Assembly: GCF_001522545.3 (NCBI RefSeq)
Contig: NC_031770.1
Location: 27,457,652-27,521,651 of the forward strand
Direction: 5' to 3'
DNA from: Parus major
Lineage: Eukaryota > Chordata > Aves > Passeriformes > Paridae
DNA length: 64,000 nt
The position numbers and the translations under genes were made by a program. The notes beneath the pieces are model-generated. The model was not told the origin of the DNA. It was given only the letters and a program-made list of their open reading frames with translations, and did not search any database. Below, piece by piece: positions 12,501 through 22,990 of the stretch (position 1 is its first letter; the number at the start of each line of letters is the position of its first letter).

Positions 12501-14512
12501 ATGAACAGGAAAGGTAGGAAGGCAGTTTGAAACACACAGCACAAAAGAAAAGAACAGATTCTTATACCTGCATTTCTGATGTAAATTATTGACCACCATA
12601 ATTGGCCATTGATCAAAGACTTTATTTCACTGGGGAGGTGGAGGCACAGCCTTGTTTAGAGTGAGTCCTGGGCTGTTTTGAAAATCTTGCTAAGATCTGT
12701 CTTACTGGGAATGTGATTTTACTTCTGGCATCACCTCTTTTTCCTTTACTTTGTGTTTGCTTTGACTTTGCAGACTGAGCTGTTTGCTGCAGGGACAGAC
12801 TTTTTGTTTGTATTTGCAGTTTGTAATACAGGGAATCCTCAGGACTGACTGGGAAAGCTCAGGCTCTGCAGACACATAAATCAAAGAATTTAAAAAAAAT
12901 TTTTTGCTTTTGTAAGTGTGTAAAAGAATGTTCATTTACACACCCATACACATGAATGGTTCCACATAGGTTTGCTATCTTACTACAGCTCAGAATGCTC
13001 TCAACTCTTCAAACCAGAGAGAACTTATTAGCTGTTGTTGTACAACATTGAAGCTATTACAAGCCCAAACTTTTCTTTCTATGACTGCATGCAGCTGGGC
13101 AGATCAAAAACGAAAACACAGATTATGGCAAAGTATTGCCCATTTGTTTGGAAGTGAAAGAGAAGAAAGATGATGTTACACCCCCAGATCCCTTCCCCTC
13201 TCAGGTCCATGGAAGATTATCCCCACAATGATCTTCTGAGTTTCTTATCCAGAAACTCTGCAACAAAGTCAACAAGAGGGGCAAGAGTGTAAGTATAGAG
13301 GAAACGGAATTTTCTCACAAAAAAATGTAACAGTCCTGCTGGGCCACCATACTCAGGCCTTTCAGGAAGGAACATTATTGATAATAAATGATGTCCATAA
13401 ACCAAATTAATTTGCTACTTCAGATGTTCCCACTGATTTACATTTGGAACCTCAGTAGTAGCCAGTGAGCCTGGCAGGTTAACAAAGTGGTGCCTTTTGT
13501 GAGGAGCAGCAGCCATACTCACAGTGCCTACGGGAAACAGAGCTGTCATGCCAATAAAATTACTTGTATACAAGGCAACAGAAGGGCACTCTCTAGCCTT
13601 TTTGTAATCTTTTAATTTCATCTTGTGAAGGTTAAAGGGAGTCACAGCATGAGAAACTAAAGCTTTGTAGATATCCAGTTCCCTTTCTTTGATCCTTATT
13701 CCTTGCTCTACTGACAAAATCTTTGTAAAAGGCAGTGAAAAATACGTTTACTGTAACCTCAGCAGGTCTGGTCATTTAGGGAGGCTGCCACTCATTATGA
13801 ATGGAAATGACAAGGCATGACAGAAATTCAAAGGCAACCTTCACAATTCTGTCAAGGAGGGTTGGCATCAAATGCATATGTCCATTATGCACCTAACTTT
13901 TTTTTTTTTTAACCCAAGGCCTGTGAGTATCATGATGAACAATTTAATATATTTGTTAATGCAAAGTCCTTTTCCTTAGGAAAAAAAAGTAAAAGCTCTT
14001 CACAAAGCAGATTAACTTAGATCTTAAAGGTAAGTAGGGTGAGGAGGGTGCCATGCATATTTTACTAAGCCTTCTCCTTTTAAAATGGATTTACTTTCCA
14101 AGAAAATACATTTCATTGCAGATATAAACATTTTCAGGAGAGTTCCAATATAATGAAAATGAATATATTTCATAAAGTTCAGACAAGGTTATTACTGAAA
14201 ACCCTTTGGTAGGGAGGAACTCAGGACCACAGCTCTGGTCAGCTTAGGTGTCTTTCAGCAGTGTATTTGAATTACTCGGACTCATCTGGACATTAATATC
14301 TTGTCTTCTAACTCCAAGGTACCATTTTGGCCAAAGGAAAGAAGCAGGCAATTATAGGACACAGTTATTTTGCTCAAAGTAGAAATCTAAAATACATCAG
14401 ACAAACCACAAACCTGTTGCTTTTCCCCATGATCTCTAAAAGGATCTTGAGAGGATAATCTCCATTATGAAATCTCCATTAAAAATGGAGAATGTTGTCA
14501 TAAAATCATTAG
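9513..14512. other. Non-coding DNA, no gene recognised
   Basis: A 5-kb AT-rich interval. It holds a short CA repeat (9951-9971), an AT-rich near-palindrome near 10666-10688 and a T-run near 13900. No mobile element was recognised. One minus-strand coding-like frame near 13214-13740 is listed separately at low confidence. All other open frames are short and lack motifs. Confidence 0.5.
13214..13740 (-). pseudogene. Unassigned coding-like frame with one in-frame stop
   Basis: On the minus strand one frame runs about 110 codons, meets a single TAG near 13412, and continues in the same frame for about 60 more codons to a TAA near 13214. The first part reads SVEQGIRIKERELDIYKAL and is hydrophilic. 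The second part is aromatic and hydrophobic (for example LLHFFVRKFRFLYTY). There is no good ATG at the start, no poly(A) tail and no splice pattern that I can defend. Open frames of this length are expected by chance several times in 64 kb, so this may be noise. I do not recognise the product. Confidence 0.2.
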
Positions 14513-14544
14513 TTGACCTGCTGGAAAGAAGCTCTGTGGAGAAG

Positions 14545-14927
14545 GGTAGATGCTGAATGCAAGAGATAACACATGTAGCACAGTGTCTGTGTGAAACTAA
14601 GTCACATAACTTTCTCACACTGGCCTGAGAAAGCGTGGCCTGAGAAATTGTGAGGAGGAACTCAAACAGTCCTTAGAGAAGGAAAACAACCTTCGCAGAT
14701 GTTGTTTGTCTCCTTGTTGTTTCCTTGCAAGAGATATTCAAGGGGTGGTGTTCCTAACTGTCCAATGATGGTGATGTGTTAGTTTGATGACCAATGAGAG
14801 GTTTACCTTTTCGGACCTTCTCGGAACTGTCTATAAAAGAAGATCTGAAAGAATAAAATGAGCTCTCTTTGTAATTAAGCTTTAGAGTCTGTGTTGTCAC
14901 TATCGCCATTCCTAATACAGTGCAACA
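14545..14927 (+). mobile_element. LTR of the 370-bp class II family, nested in CR1
   Basis: A 383-bp LTR inserted into the CR1 above. The host sequence GAGAAG is duplicated on both sides (14539-14544 and 14928-14933), a 6-bp target duplication. Two CCAAT boxes (14762-14766, 14791-14795), a TATAAAA box (14832-14838) and AATAAA (14852-14857) are intact. The end reads CAGTGCAACA. The first bases (GGTAGATGC) suggest that the usual leading TGT has been lost. No internal provirus remains. Relatives are at 33752, 35146, 41837 and 47713. Confidence 0.88.
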
Positions 14928-15181
14928 GAGAAGTACCTGGGGGTTCTGGTGGACAACAAGCTGTCCATGAGCCAAAAGTGTGTTTTGTGGCCAAGAAGGG
15001 CAATGGTATCTGTGGTGGCTGGGCCAGGTTCATTGATCTGACCTGGGGAGCCATGACTTTCCCAGAGAGAGCAGTCCCACAAGAGACAGCCTTCTGGGGG
15101 TCTCTGGCAATCCCTGGCCACCAGGTAACCTCAGCAAGGGGCAGCCTGTGGCTGCAAGTGATTTCAGCTCAGTGATTTCAG

Positions 15182-15436
15182 NNNNNNNNNNNNNNNNNNN
15201 NNNNNNNNNNNNNNNNNNNNNNNNNNNNNNNNNNNNNNNNNNNNNNNNNNNNNNNNNNNNNNNNNNNNNNNNNNNNNNNNNNNNNNNNNNNNNNNNNNNN
15301 NNNNNNNNNNNNNNNNNNNNNNNNNNNNNNNNNNNNNNNNNNNNNNNNNNNNNNNNNNNNNNNNNNNNNNNNNNNNNNNNNNNNNNNNNNNNNNNNNNNN
15401 NNNNNNNNNNNNNNNNNNNNNNNNNNNNNNNNNNNN
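15182..15436. other. Assembly gap (255 N)
   Basis: A run of N inside the CR1 3' end. Frames reported across it are artefacts. The true gap length is unknown. Confidence 1.
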
Positions 15437-16318
15437 GCATAGTCGCCAAAGCATGGTGGGATAGCTCACCATGACAAGAGAGGATGGTCCCATCAAACGG
15501 GTACCTCTCCAGGTTGAGATATGCTTATCACAGCTGCCTCAAGCCACACTCCTCCAAGGGAAAGCCTTGGCAGGCTGACCTGCCTCCACAGGCATCCTCA
15601 TTTCTGTCAAGGAACACCATTATCAGCAGGTCGGGGGAGGTGATCCTGCTCAGTCCTGGTGAGGTGTAATTGGGGTGCGGTTTCCATTTCTGGGCTCCTT
15701 GGGACAAGAGAGACATGGAGCTCCTGGAGAAGTTTCAGTGGAGGGCAACAAAGATAATTAAGGGACTGGAGAATCTTTCTTACAAGGAAAGGCTGAGGGA
15801 GCTCAGCCTGTTCAGCCTGAGAAGAGACAACTGAGAAGGGAGCTCATCAATGTCTGTAAGTATCTGAAGGGAGGGTGCCAAGAGGATATTTCCAGGCTCT
15901 GCTCAGTGGTGCCAAACAGCAGGACAAGAGGCAATGGACAGAAATTGATGCACAGGAAGTTCCACCTGAATATGAAGAAGAACTTCTTTACTGTGCAGGT
16001 GATTGAGCACTGGTACAGGATGTCCAGAGAGGTTGTGGAGCCTCCCTCACTGGAGATATTCAATAGCCACAATAGACACAAACCTGTGCCAGGTGTTCTA
16101 GGATTACCTTGCTTGTGCAGGGAGCTTGAAACAGATAAGCCACTGTGGCCCCTTCCAACCTTCCTCACTCTGGGATTCTGTAATTCTGCTATCTATAGTG
16201 GGAACTGCTCAAAAAAAGAACAGTTTGGTGAGTATTCACATACTTGGAAAAGAGGAGACTCAGGTTCCAGTCTTTCAGATTTGGTGTGACTTTGGGCTTG
16301 AATTTCCCAGAGACAAAA

Positions 16319-16938
16319 TGTCTCTTTATGGACTTTTGATTTGGGTTCTTTTTCCTTTGAACTGAAGATTGATGAGACGGGAGGCGAGTATTTTCTCTCG
16401 TTCGTTCTCAGTTGTTTATTTTTTCTTATCAGCATTACAAGGTACAAGGAGCTATGTGCACTATGATAGTAAAGGGGTAAAATGGCTAACAAAGATCTTC
16501 TTCAAGATCTTTTCTATGTCCATTTACCCAATTAACAGGTGCCAACTAAGTTATTTTTATTAGTGACCCAATGACCCAACACCTTTGTGCTGCACTGCGG
16601 CATTTTCTACCCAATCACCTACTACTACCCAAAAACCTCTAGGAAAGAACATGAAGAAGAAAGAAGAAGGACAAGAGACAACACCCTAAATCCTCCATCT
16701 TGTCCCCTGCTCTCTAAACTACCTTAAACTCTAAACCTCTACCCATTCACCCAGTGATTCAAGAAACTTTCTAATCTACACATTTACACTTTTCTTATTT
16801 AACTTTAGCATTTGTTCTCATGTATCACCATGAAAACATGCCCATGAATTTCATATTATATGAAATTCAGTGTTTCTTTGAATTCTAAAACTAACTATTA
16901 AAAACAAGGGCATACACACTGTATCTCAGACTCCAACA
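16319..16938 (-). mobile_element. Solo LTR, class II (ERVK-type), copy 2
   Basis: A 620-bp LTR with TG...CA ends and a perfect 6-bp target duplication ACAAAA (16313-16318 and 16939-16944). It is nearly identical to the copy at 8890-9506, but the site duplication differs, so it is an independent insertion and not a segmental duplication. AATAAA is kept (complement of 16415-16420). The TATA box is damaged (complement of 16509-16516 reads ATAGAAAA). It lies about 120 bp downstream of the CR1 3' end. Confidence 0.93.
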
Positions 16939-16989
16939 ACAAAATGCATAGAACTTTGACTAATTTGAATTGAACAGGTTACTTCAATG

Positions 16990-17800
16990 GGGAATGGGGG
17001 TTAGCTTGTTGTATTGATTCTGGTACTACTCAGGGATAGAATGGGATCCCTGCCACTGGATACAGTCCTCCATTAAATTCTTAAATATCAAAAAATAAAT
17101 TCTTCACACAGGCTACAGTTCTTAACAAAGTGCTCCAAAGTGTGTGAGTCCCTTCCATGGAGTGTAGTGCTCCTGGATCAGAGTGCTCCATTGTAGGGCC
17201 CCCGTGGCCCTACAAGTCCAGCCAGAAAACCAGCTCTAGTGTGGGCTCCTCACACTACAGGTCCACAGATCCTGCCAGGAGTCTGCTCCAACACAAACTT
17301 CCCATGTAGTCACGGTTCTCTTTTAGGCATCCACCGGCCCCAGTGTGGGGCTCCTTCACAGGTTGCAGGTGAATCTCTCTCCCCCACTGTCCTCCAAGAA
17401 ATGCAGGGGAATCTCTGCTCCTTTACTTGAAGCACCTTCTCCCTCTCCTTCTCCACTGACCATGGTTTCTACAGTGGAAATTGTAAAAAAGTGAAAAAAC
17501 CTACGTGTTTTTTTTTTCTCTCACATATTCTCACTCCTCTCTGCCCACAATTACTTCTGCTATATGTATTTATTTATTTATTTATTTAATTCTGAATATG
17601 TTACCACAGAGGCTGATTGTCTCAGCCTTGGCCAGTGGCCGGTTCATCTTAAATCTGGCTATTGGCTCTCTCTGATATGGTTGGAATGTCCAGGATCCTG
17701 GAAGATGCCAGCAGCTTCTCACAGAACCCACCCCTGTAGCTCCTCCCCTGACACTAGAACCATGCCATGAAAACACAGTTCAGAACCATATATAAAATAT
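16990..17800. repeat. Probable ERV-derived avian interspersed repeat
   Basis: A moderately GC-rich block with words I recognise from a recurrent avian repeat: 'GTCCACAGATCCTGCCAGGAG', 'TGCAGGGGAATCTCTGCTCC' and 'TCTCACATATTCTCACTCC'. They are followed by a TTTA tract (about 17568-17588) and a CAGCCTTGGCCAGTGGCCGG segment. The family name and orientation are not known to me; an ERV origin is inference. No intact frame is present. Confidence 0.5.
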
Positions 17801-18289
17801 ATAGAGATCAAGAATCAAGTAAGATCCTTTGGTCTCAGCAAACTTGGGAATAAATTTGGGAGCACAGGTTGTAGTCTCAAGTTCTCCTAACTCCTAGTTT
17901 ATCAAGCAGCAGCCTCAGCCGGCATTTCAAACTTTGATTTGATTATTTAACAAGGATTTATCCAACACAAACTATACAGATACAATATTTATATGTACCT
18001 TTGCTCTTTCTCATCTCCATCTTTCTTTTTCTATTCTGAGCTTGGAATTAGTCTTCCAAGGAAAGACCTAACAACCCAGATGTATAAACACAGTAGAAGA
18101 TTAATTTGGTATGAATCAGATTTTACTTGCATAAACAGTGGTAAAATTCAAACTCCCTGGTCATATACTGCTTCGATAAAACATATTTTAATGGCAAAAT
18201 AAAAGAGTAAAGAGTGTGAATGTCCTTCATTCTCTCTCAGGCACAGAAGGTCTCTGCCAGTTTTTATTCCCTCATTTGAGAAAACCTAC
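17801..18289. other. Unassigned interval next to the provirus
   Basis: AT-rich sequence without recognised coding or repeat content. It could hold decayed provirus sequence downstream of the protease region, but no reverse-transcriptase, integrase or envelope motif was seen. Confidence 0.4.
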
Positions 18290-18345
18290 AGGCTGCAGAG
18301 AATTCACAGGGGTACAGTAAGTATTATCAGAGGCTTAGAGATCAT

Positions 18346-18431
18346 GGTCTATGGGAAAACAAATGGGGGACGGAACAGAGAGTACAGTTAAGCTTGATGT
18401 TCTGGCCTTGGTCAGGTACAGACCATGATCT
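18346..18431 (+). repeat. Inverted U3 fragment lodged in the provirus dUTPase
   Basis: About 77 bp here matches, in inverted orientation, the provirus's own U3 at about 20835-20925 (shared words GATGTTCTGGCCTTGGTCAG and ACAAATGGGGGA). The insert is bounded by 12-bp inverted ends AGATCATGGTCT (18346-18357) and AGACCATGATCT (18420-18431). It breaks the dUTPase frame, which appears to resume on the far side. Confidence 0.8.
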
Positions 18432-18764
18432 TAATTTCACCAACAGAGTCTGAATCTATGACTCCAGGGAGAATAGAAAGCCCTAATAGGGTCGTGGAAG
18501 ATTCCCTATTAACAGAGCATTTCTCTGGGATTTTGGCAGTCCAAAATTTCCTATAGGGAGTAAATGAACAGAAGAATCAAATAACATTACTGTGTTGGAG
18601 GTTTCCAAGTCCAATCCTGCTCTGCCTACAGTTGCTGGGCAAGGACTTGGGGTGATCCCTGCTGCGGCATCTGCTGCAGTAGTTCTTGTGTCAGCTGGGG
18701 CATTTGAATTGTAGCACATCACCATGCCACACTTCAGCTCCAGTTTCCCTGGACTGGACGACAT
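18390..18764 (-). pseudogene. pro: dUTPase/protease (pro) remnant of the ERVK provirus
   Basis: A minus-strand frame contains the dUTPase landmark RAGLDLETSN, then HLLPIGNFG and NALLIG, which match conserved blocks of the dUTPase domain that betaretroviruses carry at the N-terminus of pro. After a frameshift near 18500 a second block, PGVIDSDSVGEIKIMV, appears in another frame. The inverted U3 insert then interrupts it. The aspartic-protease catalytic triplet was not found. In the intact family the enzyme hydrolyses dUTP; this copy is dead. Confidence 0.78.
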
Positions 18765-18789
18765 TCATAATCATGCTTAGAATGGCATT

Positions 18790-20260
18790 GGTTAAAAATA
18801 TGTCTCCCTTTACGTCACCAGGGACATATGCCAGGAGCGTCCACTTTGGCCTTGTTCTGAGCAAAACAGTCCTTTTTCAGATGGCCAGGTTTTCCACAAC
18901 CAAAGGATGTTTTTGGTTCTCCTGAGGGGCTTTTAAGGGCTGCAAAAGCTGCAGCCATTCCTGCAAACATGGTTTCAGACATATGCTATAGTTTACCAAG
19001 GCAATTACAAGCTTCTATCATTTCTACTAGAGATGGATTTGGATTAGCCAGTGATATAAGCAACTTTTTACAGTCCCCATTTGCATTCTCAACTGCAAGC
19101 TTTAAAAGCAAAATTTCTCAGGCTGGCTCATTTTCTACCTGCTGTTCCAGGGCTTGCTTCAGTCTGTCAGTAAACTGCATATACTACTCTTGTGCCTCTT
19201 GAACTATGTTTGTTAAAATTTTCTGAGGCATCTTTGCATCGGGGACCTTTAAAAATGCCCTTCTTGCAGCCTCTCTTAACCCCTCAAGGGCTTCTTTTAG
19301 GCATTCATGAGGCTCGGAAGAGTCTACGTACAGTCCCTGCCCTGCAAGGTGATCCAGTGTTAAAGCAGCTAAATTTCAATTCTTGTTTCCCACATAAGTC
19401 AAAAGAAGTGCCCACAGACCCTTTTTTCAATTTTGCTTCCCAAAAAATATAAGGTGGAGAGGTCAATATCAACCCCGCAAGGGATCTAAGGTTGTGGGGT
19501 GTCATTAAATGTGCAGAAAGAGTAGAGTTCAACAAACTCCCAAAATACGGGGACCCAATGCCATGCTTGGTCCCTGTCTGCCATAACTCTTTTTCCTCTT
19601 GAAAAGACAGTGGCTCCCAACTAGGATTATGCTGCTTACTACCATGATATATAACAGGGGGTGTGATTTTATCAGCCATTTCCAAGTCTCCCTCAAGTAA
19701 GGCTTCCATTCTTAAACAAACCCAGTTCTTGTGTGGATCTGGGAGAAACAGATCTGACTCATCATCAGAGTCTGTGGAACCAGGATCAAAAGGGTCTTCT
19801 TCGTCCTCCCCACCTCTGTTCCCAGGACAGCAGCCAGCAGCAAAAGCTGTCACAGATCGCAGTGCCCAGTATCTTCCTTTTGCCTCCAGGGGGGAAGGAG
19901 GAGTGGATGGTTGTATAAAAGGATTTGTAGCCCCCAGTGGGTCTGCTGATTGTAACAGATCATTACCCACAGCTTGAGACTGTTCTTGCTTTTCCATAGT
20001 CTCGTAAATCACTTTCCAACTGGGAAGCATCCCAGCTGCTGCCTTATTCCCTATCGTGGAACGGTCTCATAATTTCAACCCTATATAGTCCCAAAAGTCT
20101 TTCATAAAGATAGTAAACAAAGTGACATTTTCCCCCTCAGCAGCTGCCTACTTCAGTACAAGTTTTAAGTCACAAGAGGGCAAGGACCTGCTATATTTCT
20201 TAAGCAGCTCAAGCATCAGCATAAAGACATCTATCTCCAGGACTTCCCCTGACCCATGTT
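18790..20260 (-). pseudogene. gag: gag remnant of the ERVK provirus
   Basis: Retroviral structural polyprotein relic. The N-terminal part (matrix-like, about 20260-20040) has at least two in-frame stops. The frame 20030-19305 stays open for 241 codons: an acidic linker (GGEDEEDPFDP), then a capsid-like region with WEPLSFQEEKELW and ILTSPPYIFWEAK. A frameshift near 19305 moves the capsid C-terminal domain to another frame, with further stops near 19186 and 19120. The zinc knuckle near 18870-18910 reads S-F-G-C-G-K-P-G-H-L-K-K-D-C, so the first cysteine of the CX2CX4HX4C motif is a serine. Assignment to class II gag rests on the capsid words and the adjoining dUTPase. Confidence 0.85.
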
Positions 20261-20559
20261 TTTTTTTCCCCAGCTCACCTCTTGGTCTTTCTGGTCCTCC
20301 CAGTCATCCAGAGGGATTATAATGGACCCAATCCCACTTCTTTCAGTGGCACTTCTAGTCCTGGGGGAGGTTGGTGGCTGCTGCACAGCTTAGGCAGATC
20401 TTTTCATCCTTACATGGGAGCCTCAATTGCTGCTTGACTGAGAGATGGTACTTCAAAGGAGGGATGCAAAAAGCAGCCTAAGTAAGAAGCTTTAGCAAAA
20501 AGAAATTAAAGCCTATGCAAAAAGAGGTCAGAGTTTCAGTTGAAGTTAGTGAAGTCTAA

Positions 20560-20930
20560 GCAAAAAAAGGAGTTGAAGTTGTTTATTGAAGTTATTGAAG
20601 TCATTGAAGTCATCTATTGATTTCAAAGTTTAGTTTATATACTGTTGCAGCCCTAAGCAGTGGCAGCCCTAAGGAGTGACAGCCGCAAGCAAAATTTTCT
20701 CACCAGTTATAGAATTAGGCTATTGTTTATGTTACTTGGCAGCCTTATAAAACCACATAGTTTTAAAAACCTTGATATCTGCATATGCTGTACTTTTTTC
20801 AGCTCTTCCCTCCACATCCACGGCTGCCTATCCCATGGTCTGTACCTGACCAAGGCCAGAACATCAAGCTCAGCTGTGCTCTCTGATCCATCCCCCATTT
20901 GTTTTCCCATAATGGTCTATGTCTGAGTGA
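20560..20930 (-). mobile_element. LTR remnant of the ERVK provirus
   Basis: Read on the minus strand, upstream of gag, there is a TATATAAA box (complement of 20634-20641) and an AATAAA signal about 50 bp downstream (complement of 20582-20587). The R segment between them holds three or four 9-10-bp TTATTGAAG-like units. The exact LTR ends and a target duplication could not be fixed. The U3 segment 20835-20925 is the source of the inverted scrap at 18346-18431. Confidence 0.6.
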
Positions 20931-20965
20931 GCTCAGCTCTACTTGTCAAGACAGATACAGATTGT

Positions 20966-22109
20966 GGACTAACTGCTAAAAATTTGGCACAGAGAGGAAA
21001 CAAGTAACCCTTTTCTAATCACAGATAGAAGACAAGTAAAGATGTCAGGCTGTAACAAGGGAGAGCCTATCATTTTAAAAGTAACAATAATCACCTTCTG
21101 AAATAAAGTCTGGGAAAGTTGTGGGACTTCCATCTTCTTCCTTGCAGAATAAGCTGGACAAACATCTGCCAGGAATCGTTTAGACAGACCTTCTGCCCAT
21201 GGAGCTATATCATACATCTAAATGGCAACTTTATACTTTCAGCCATAAAAGAATAATTTTCAGTTTCTTAAGGCTGTTTTAAAAATTGTCCTACTCCAGA
21301 TAACTGAGAAGGGTGAGACTTGCTGTGACAATCACCAGTTTGGATAAAAAAAAAGTGAGACAACTCAAGGAAAGAGTCCTCCTTGAGACTTCTTCACTCA
21401 GCCCTGTTTTAATAACCCTTGTCCACATCCTATCATGGTCCTGGCAGTGAATCATCCCCCAGGAGACAAACTGTGGAGCTCCTGAAATAGGTGCTGCTTA
21501 TGCACAAGCACACAGTCAATCTATTAGAACAGATTTAATTGAAAATGAGCTTTATTGCCATCTTCCACTGATTTAATTGGAAATGTGAAAACAAACCTGG
21601 ATGTTGGGCCAAATTTTCATTCGCACTGATAGTTTTGGTATTGTTTTCTTCCTAAAAGGAAGCCTTAAGAAGTTGGTAAAGAGAATTTTCTGTCATTTAA
21701 TATTGATAAAGTTAGGAAAATGGGTCATAATGCAAATAGGAATTGAGCATATTTAGTACATTGTCTAGATCTGAACTTTCACATAGTGCTTTTCTACTAT
21801 TCTGGTGCTATAAGGAACTTCAGGTGAGTATTAATGAAGTGTAATTGCACTTTGCAACACTGCCCACAGAGAGATCTTAAAGGAAGCCCAGCATAAATGA
21901 GAATCTGGGCAACTATAGCTAAACTCTGTTAGCTTAATTGTAATGTGGTCACTCAGAAACATTTTAATGTTTTGAAAAATGCAGAGGAATTTTAGTGAAA
22001 ATAGGGTTTTAAACTATTCTTGGTAGTATGGTAGAAACAGTATTGAATGAAGAGTCCCTACACTGGAATTCTCTACATCCTGGGATTTGGAGCCCACTGG
22101 TGATGGTCT
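20966..22109. other. Non-coding interval, nothing recognised
   Basis: AT-rich sequence between the provirus and a CR1 piece. No coding or mobile-element signal was seen. Confidence 0.5.
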
Positions 22110-22490
22110 GTTTCTGACTCCTCTCCTGTCACCAAGGTCAGGCTGACAGGCCTGTAGCCCCTCATATTCTCCTTCTGATCCTTCTTGTCAATAGGTGTCA
22201 TATTGGCTAACCTCCAGTCTGGGACATCCCTAGTGAGCCAGGTAAATGACAGAAAAGGGCTTGGAGAGCCCTTCCAGCATCTTCCTTAGTACAAAGCTTG
22301 GCACAGCAAGTCACTAGCTATTTCCCCTTGGATTATGAGAGCTTCATTCTGCTTCCCAAACTGTTCTCCAGCTCAGGGGGCAAAGACATTAAGCACCTGT
22401 CTTTTCCTCACCCTGGTTCACTATGTTTCCTCCAACATCCAGATGGAAATTCTCCTTTCTTTCTTTGATAATGTTCTTATCCTGATGGGA
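22110..22490 (-). mobile_element. CR1 LINE ORF2 fragment
   Basis: The plus strand shows antisense CR1 ORF2 words in the usual order: AAGGTCAGGCTGACAGGCCT, CCAGTCTGGGACATCCCTAG, TTTCCCCTTGGATTATGAGA, CCAGCTCAGGGGGC and CACTATGTTTCCTCC. The element therefore lies on the minus strand and contains part of the reverse-transcriptase gene. It has internal deletions and stops. Confidence 0.85.
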
Positions 22491-22839
22491 ACAAAGGTAA
22501 CTTACACACCAGCCTCCACACAAACAAACAGCTCTTTACTTGAAATCTTAAAATTCAAATTTAGTTTGATTTTTTTCTTATGGAGGTACATAACCACCAA
22601 CTTAGATGATTTCTGAATTGGACCTCAGGGAATAAAGCTAACAAAAGCAGAGCAGAACATTTATTGACTAACCCTGGAGAAAGTTTGTTCTGGGAAGCCA
22701 AAAGAAATACTTGTTGCCTTGAGAATCAGAGCTTTTGATATTGTTTTCATAATTTCTAGCCAATTTCCCAGGAAAGTAACTATAAACATAGATGTTTATA
22801 CATGCCATTAAGGATAAGCCTTTTGATGGACATCTCTCA
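22491..22839. other. Non-coding interval
   Basis: No recognised feature. It may include the decayed 5' part of the LTR that follows. Confidence 0.4.
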
Positions 22840-22990
22840 GGGCCAGTGTAGTTTGGAAGGTGGTAACCTAACTATCCAATCCCTGGTCATTGTTGAAAAC
22901 CTATAAATACTGGAAGAACAAAATAAACTTCCTTCTTTCATCACACTTTGAGCTGCATCTGTGTGAATCATTTCATGTCCTACAGTGACA
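22840..22990 (+). mobile_element. 3' end of a diverged LTR
   Basis: A CCAAT box (22876-22880), TATAAAT (22902-22908) and AATAAA (22922-22927) are followed by a 63-bp tail ending CCTACAGTGACA. The order and end resemble a diverged member of the 370-bp LTR family (compare 41837-42208). The U3 upstream of about 22840 was not recognised and no target duplication was found. Confidence 0.55.

Larger units (their letters stand above)
14513..16195 (+). mobile_element. CR1 LINE 3' end, split by an LTR and an N gap
   Basis: Plus-strand CR1 retrotransposon remnant. The 14513-14544 piece (GACCTGCTGGAAAGAAGCTC) resumes at 14928 with TACCTGGGGGTTCTGGTGGAC. It then continues through the end of ORF2 (translation includes LGVLVDNKLSMS-like words) and the 3' non-coding part, with landmarks AAGAAGAACTTCTTTACTG and GAGGTTGTGGAGCCTCCCTC. 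It ends near GGGATTCTGTAATTCTGCT, the usual CR1 terminal repeat type. CR1 is normally 5'-truncated, as here. Frames within it (for example 15906-16289) are relics, not genes. Confidence 0.9.
18290..20965 (-). mobile_element. Broken betaretrovirus-like (ERVK) provirus fragment
   Basis: On the minus strand the order is LTR remnant, untranslated leader, gag, then the start of a dUTPase-protease region, as in class II (betaretrovirus-like) elements. There are several stops and frameshifts. No pol, env or second LTR was found, and the 3' side fades into unassigned sequence. It cannot encode working proteins. No clear tRNA primer-binding site was seen after the LTR. The outer limits are approximate. 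Confidence 0.82.

Noticed and set aside
15030..15496. Frames of 108-139 codons around 15.2 kb
   Set aside because: They consist mostly of the N gap.
15906..16289. 127-codon plus-strand frame
   Set aside because: It lies in the non-coding 3' tail of CR1 and runs past the end of the element; no motif.
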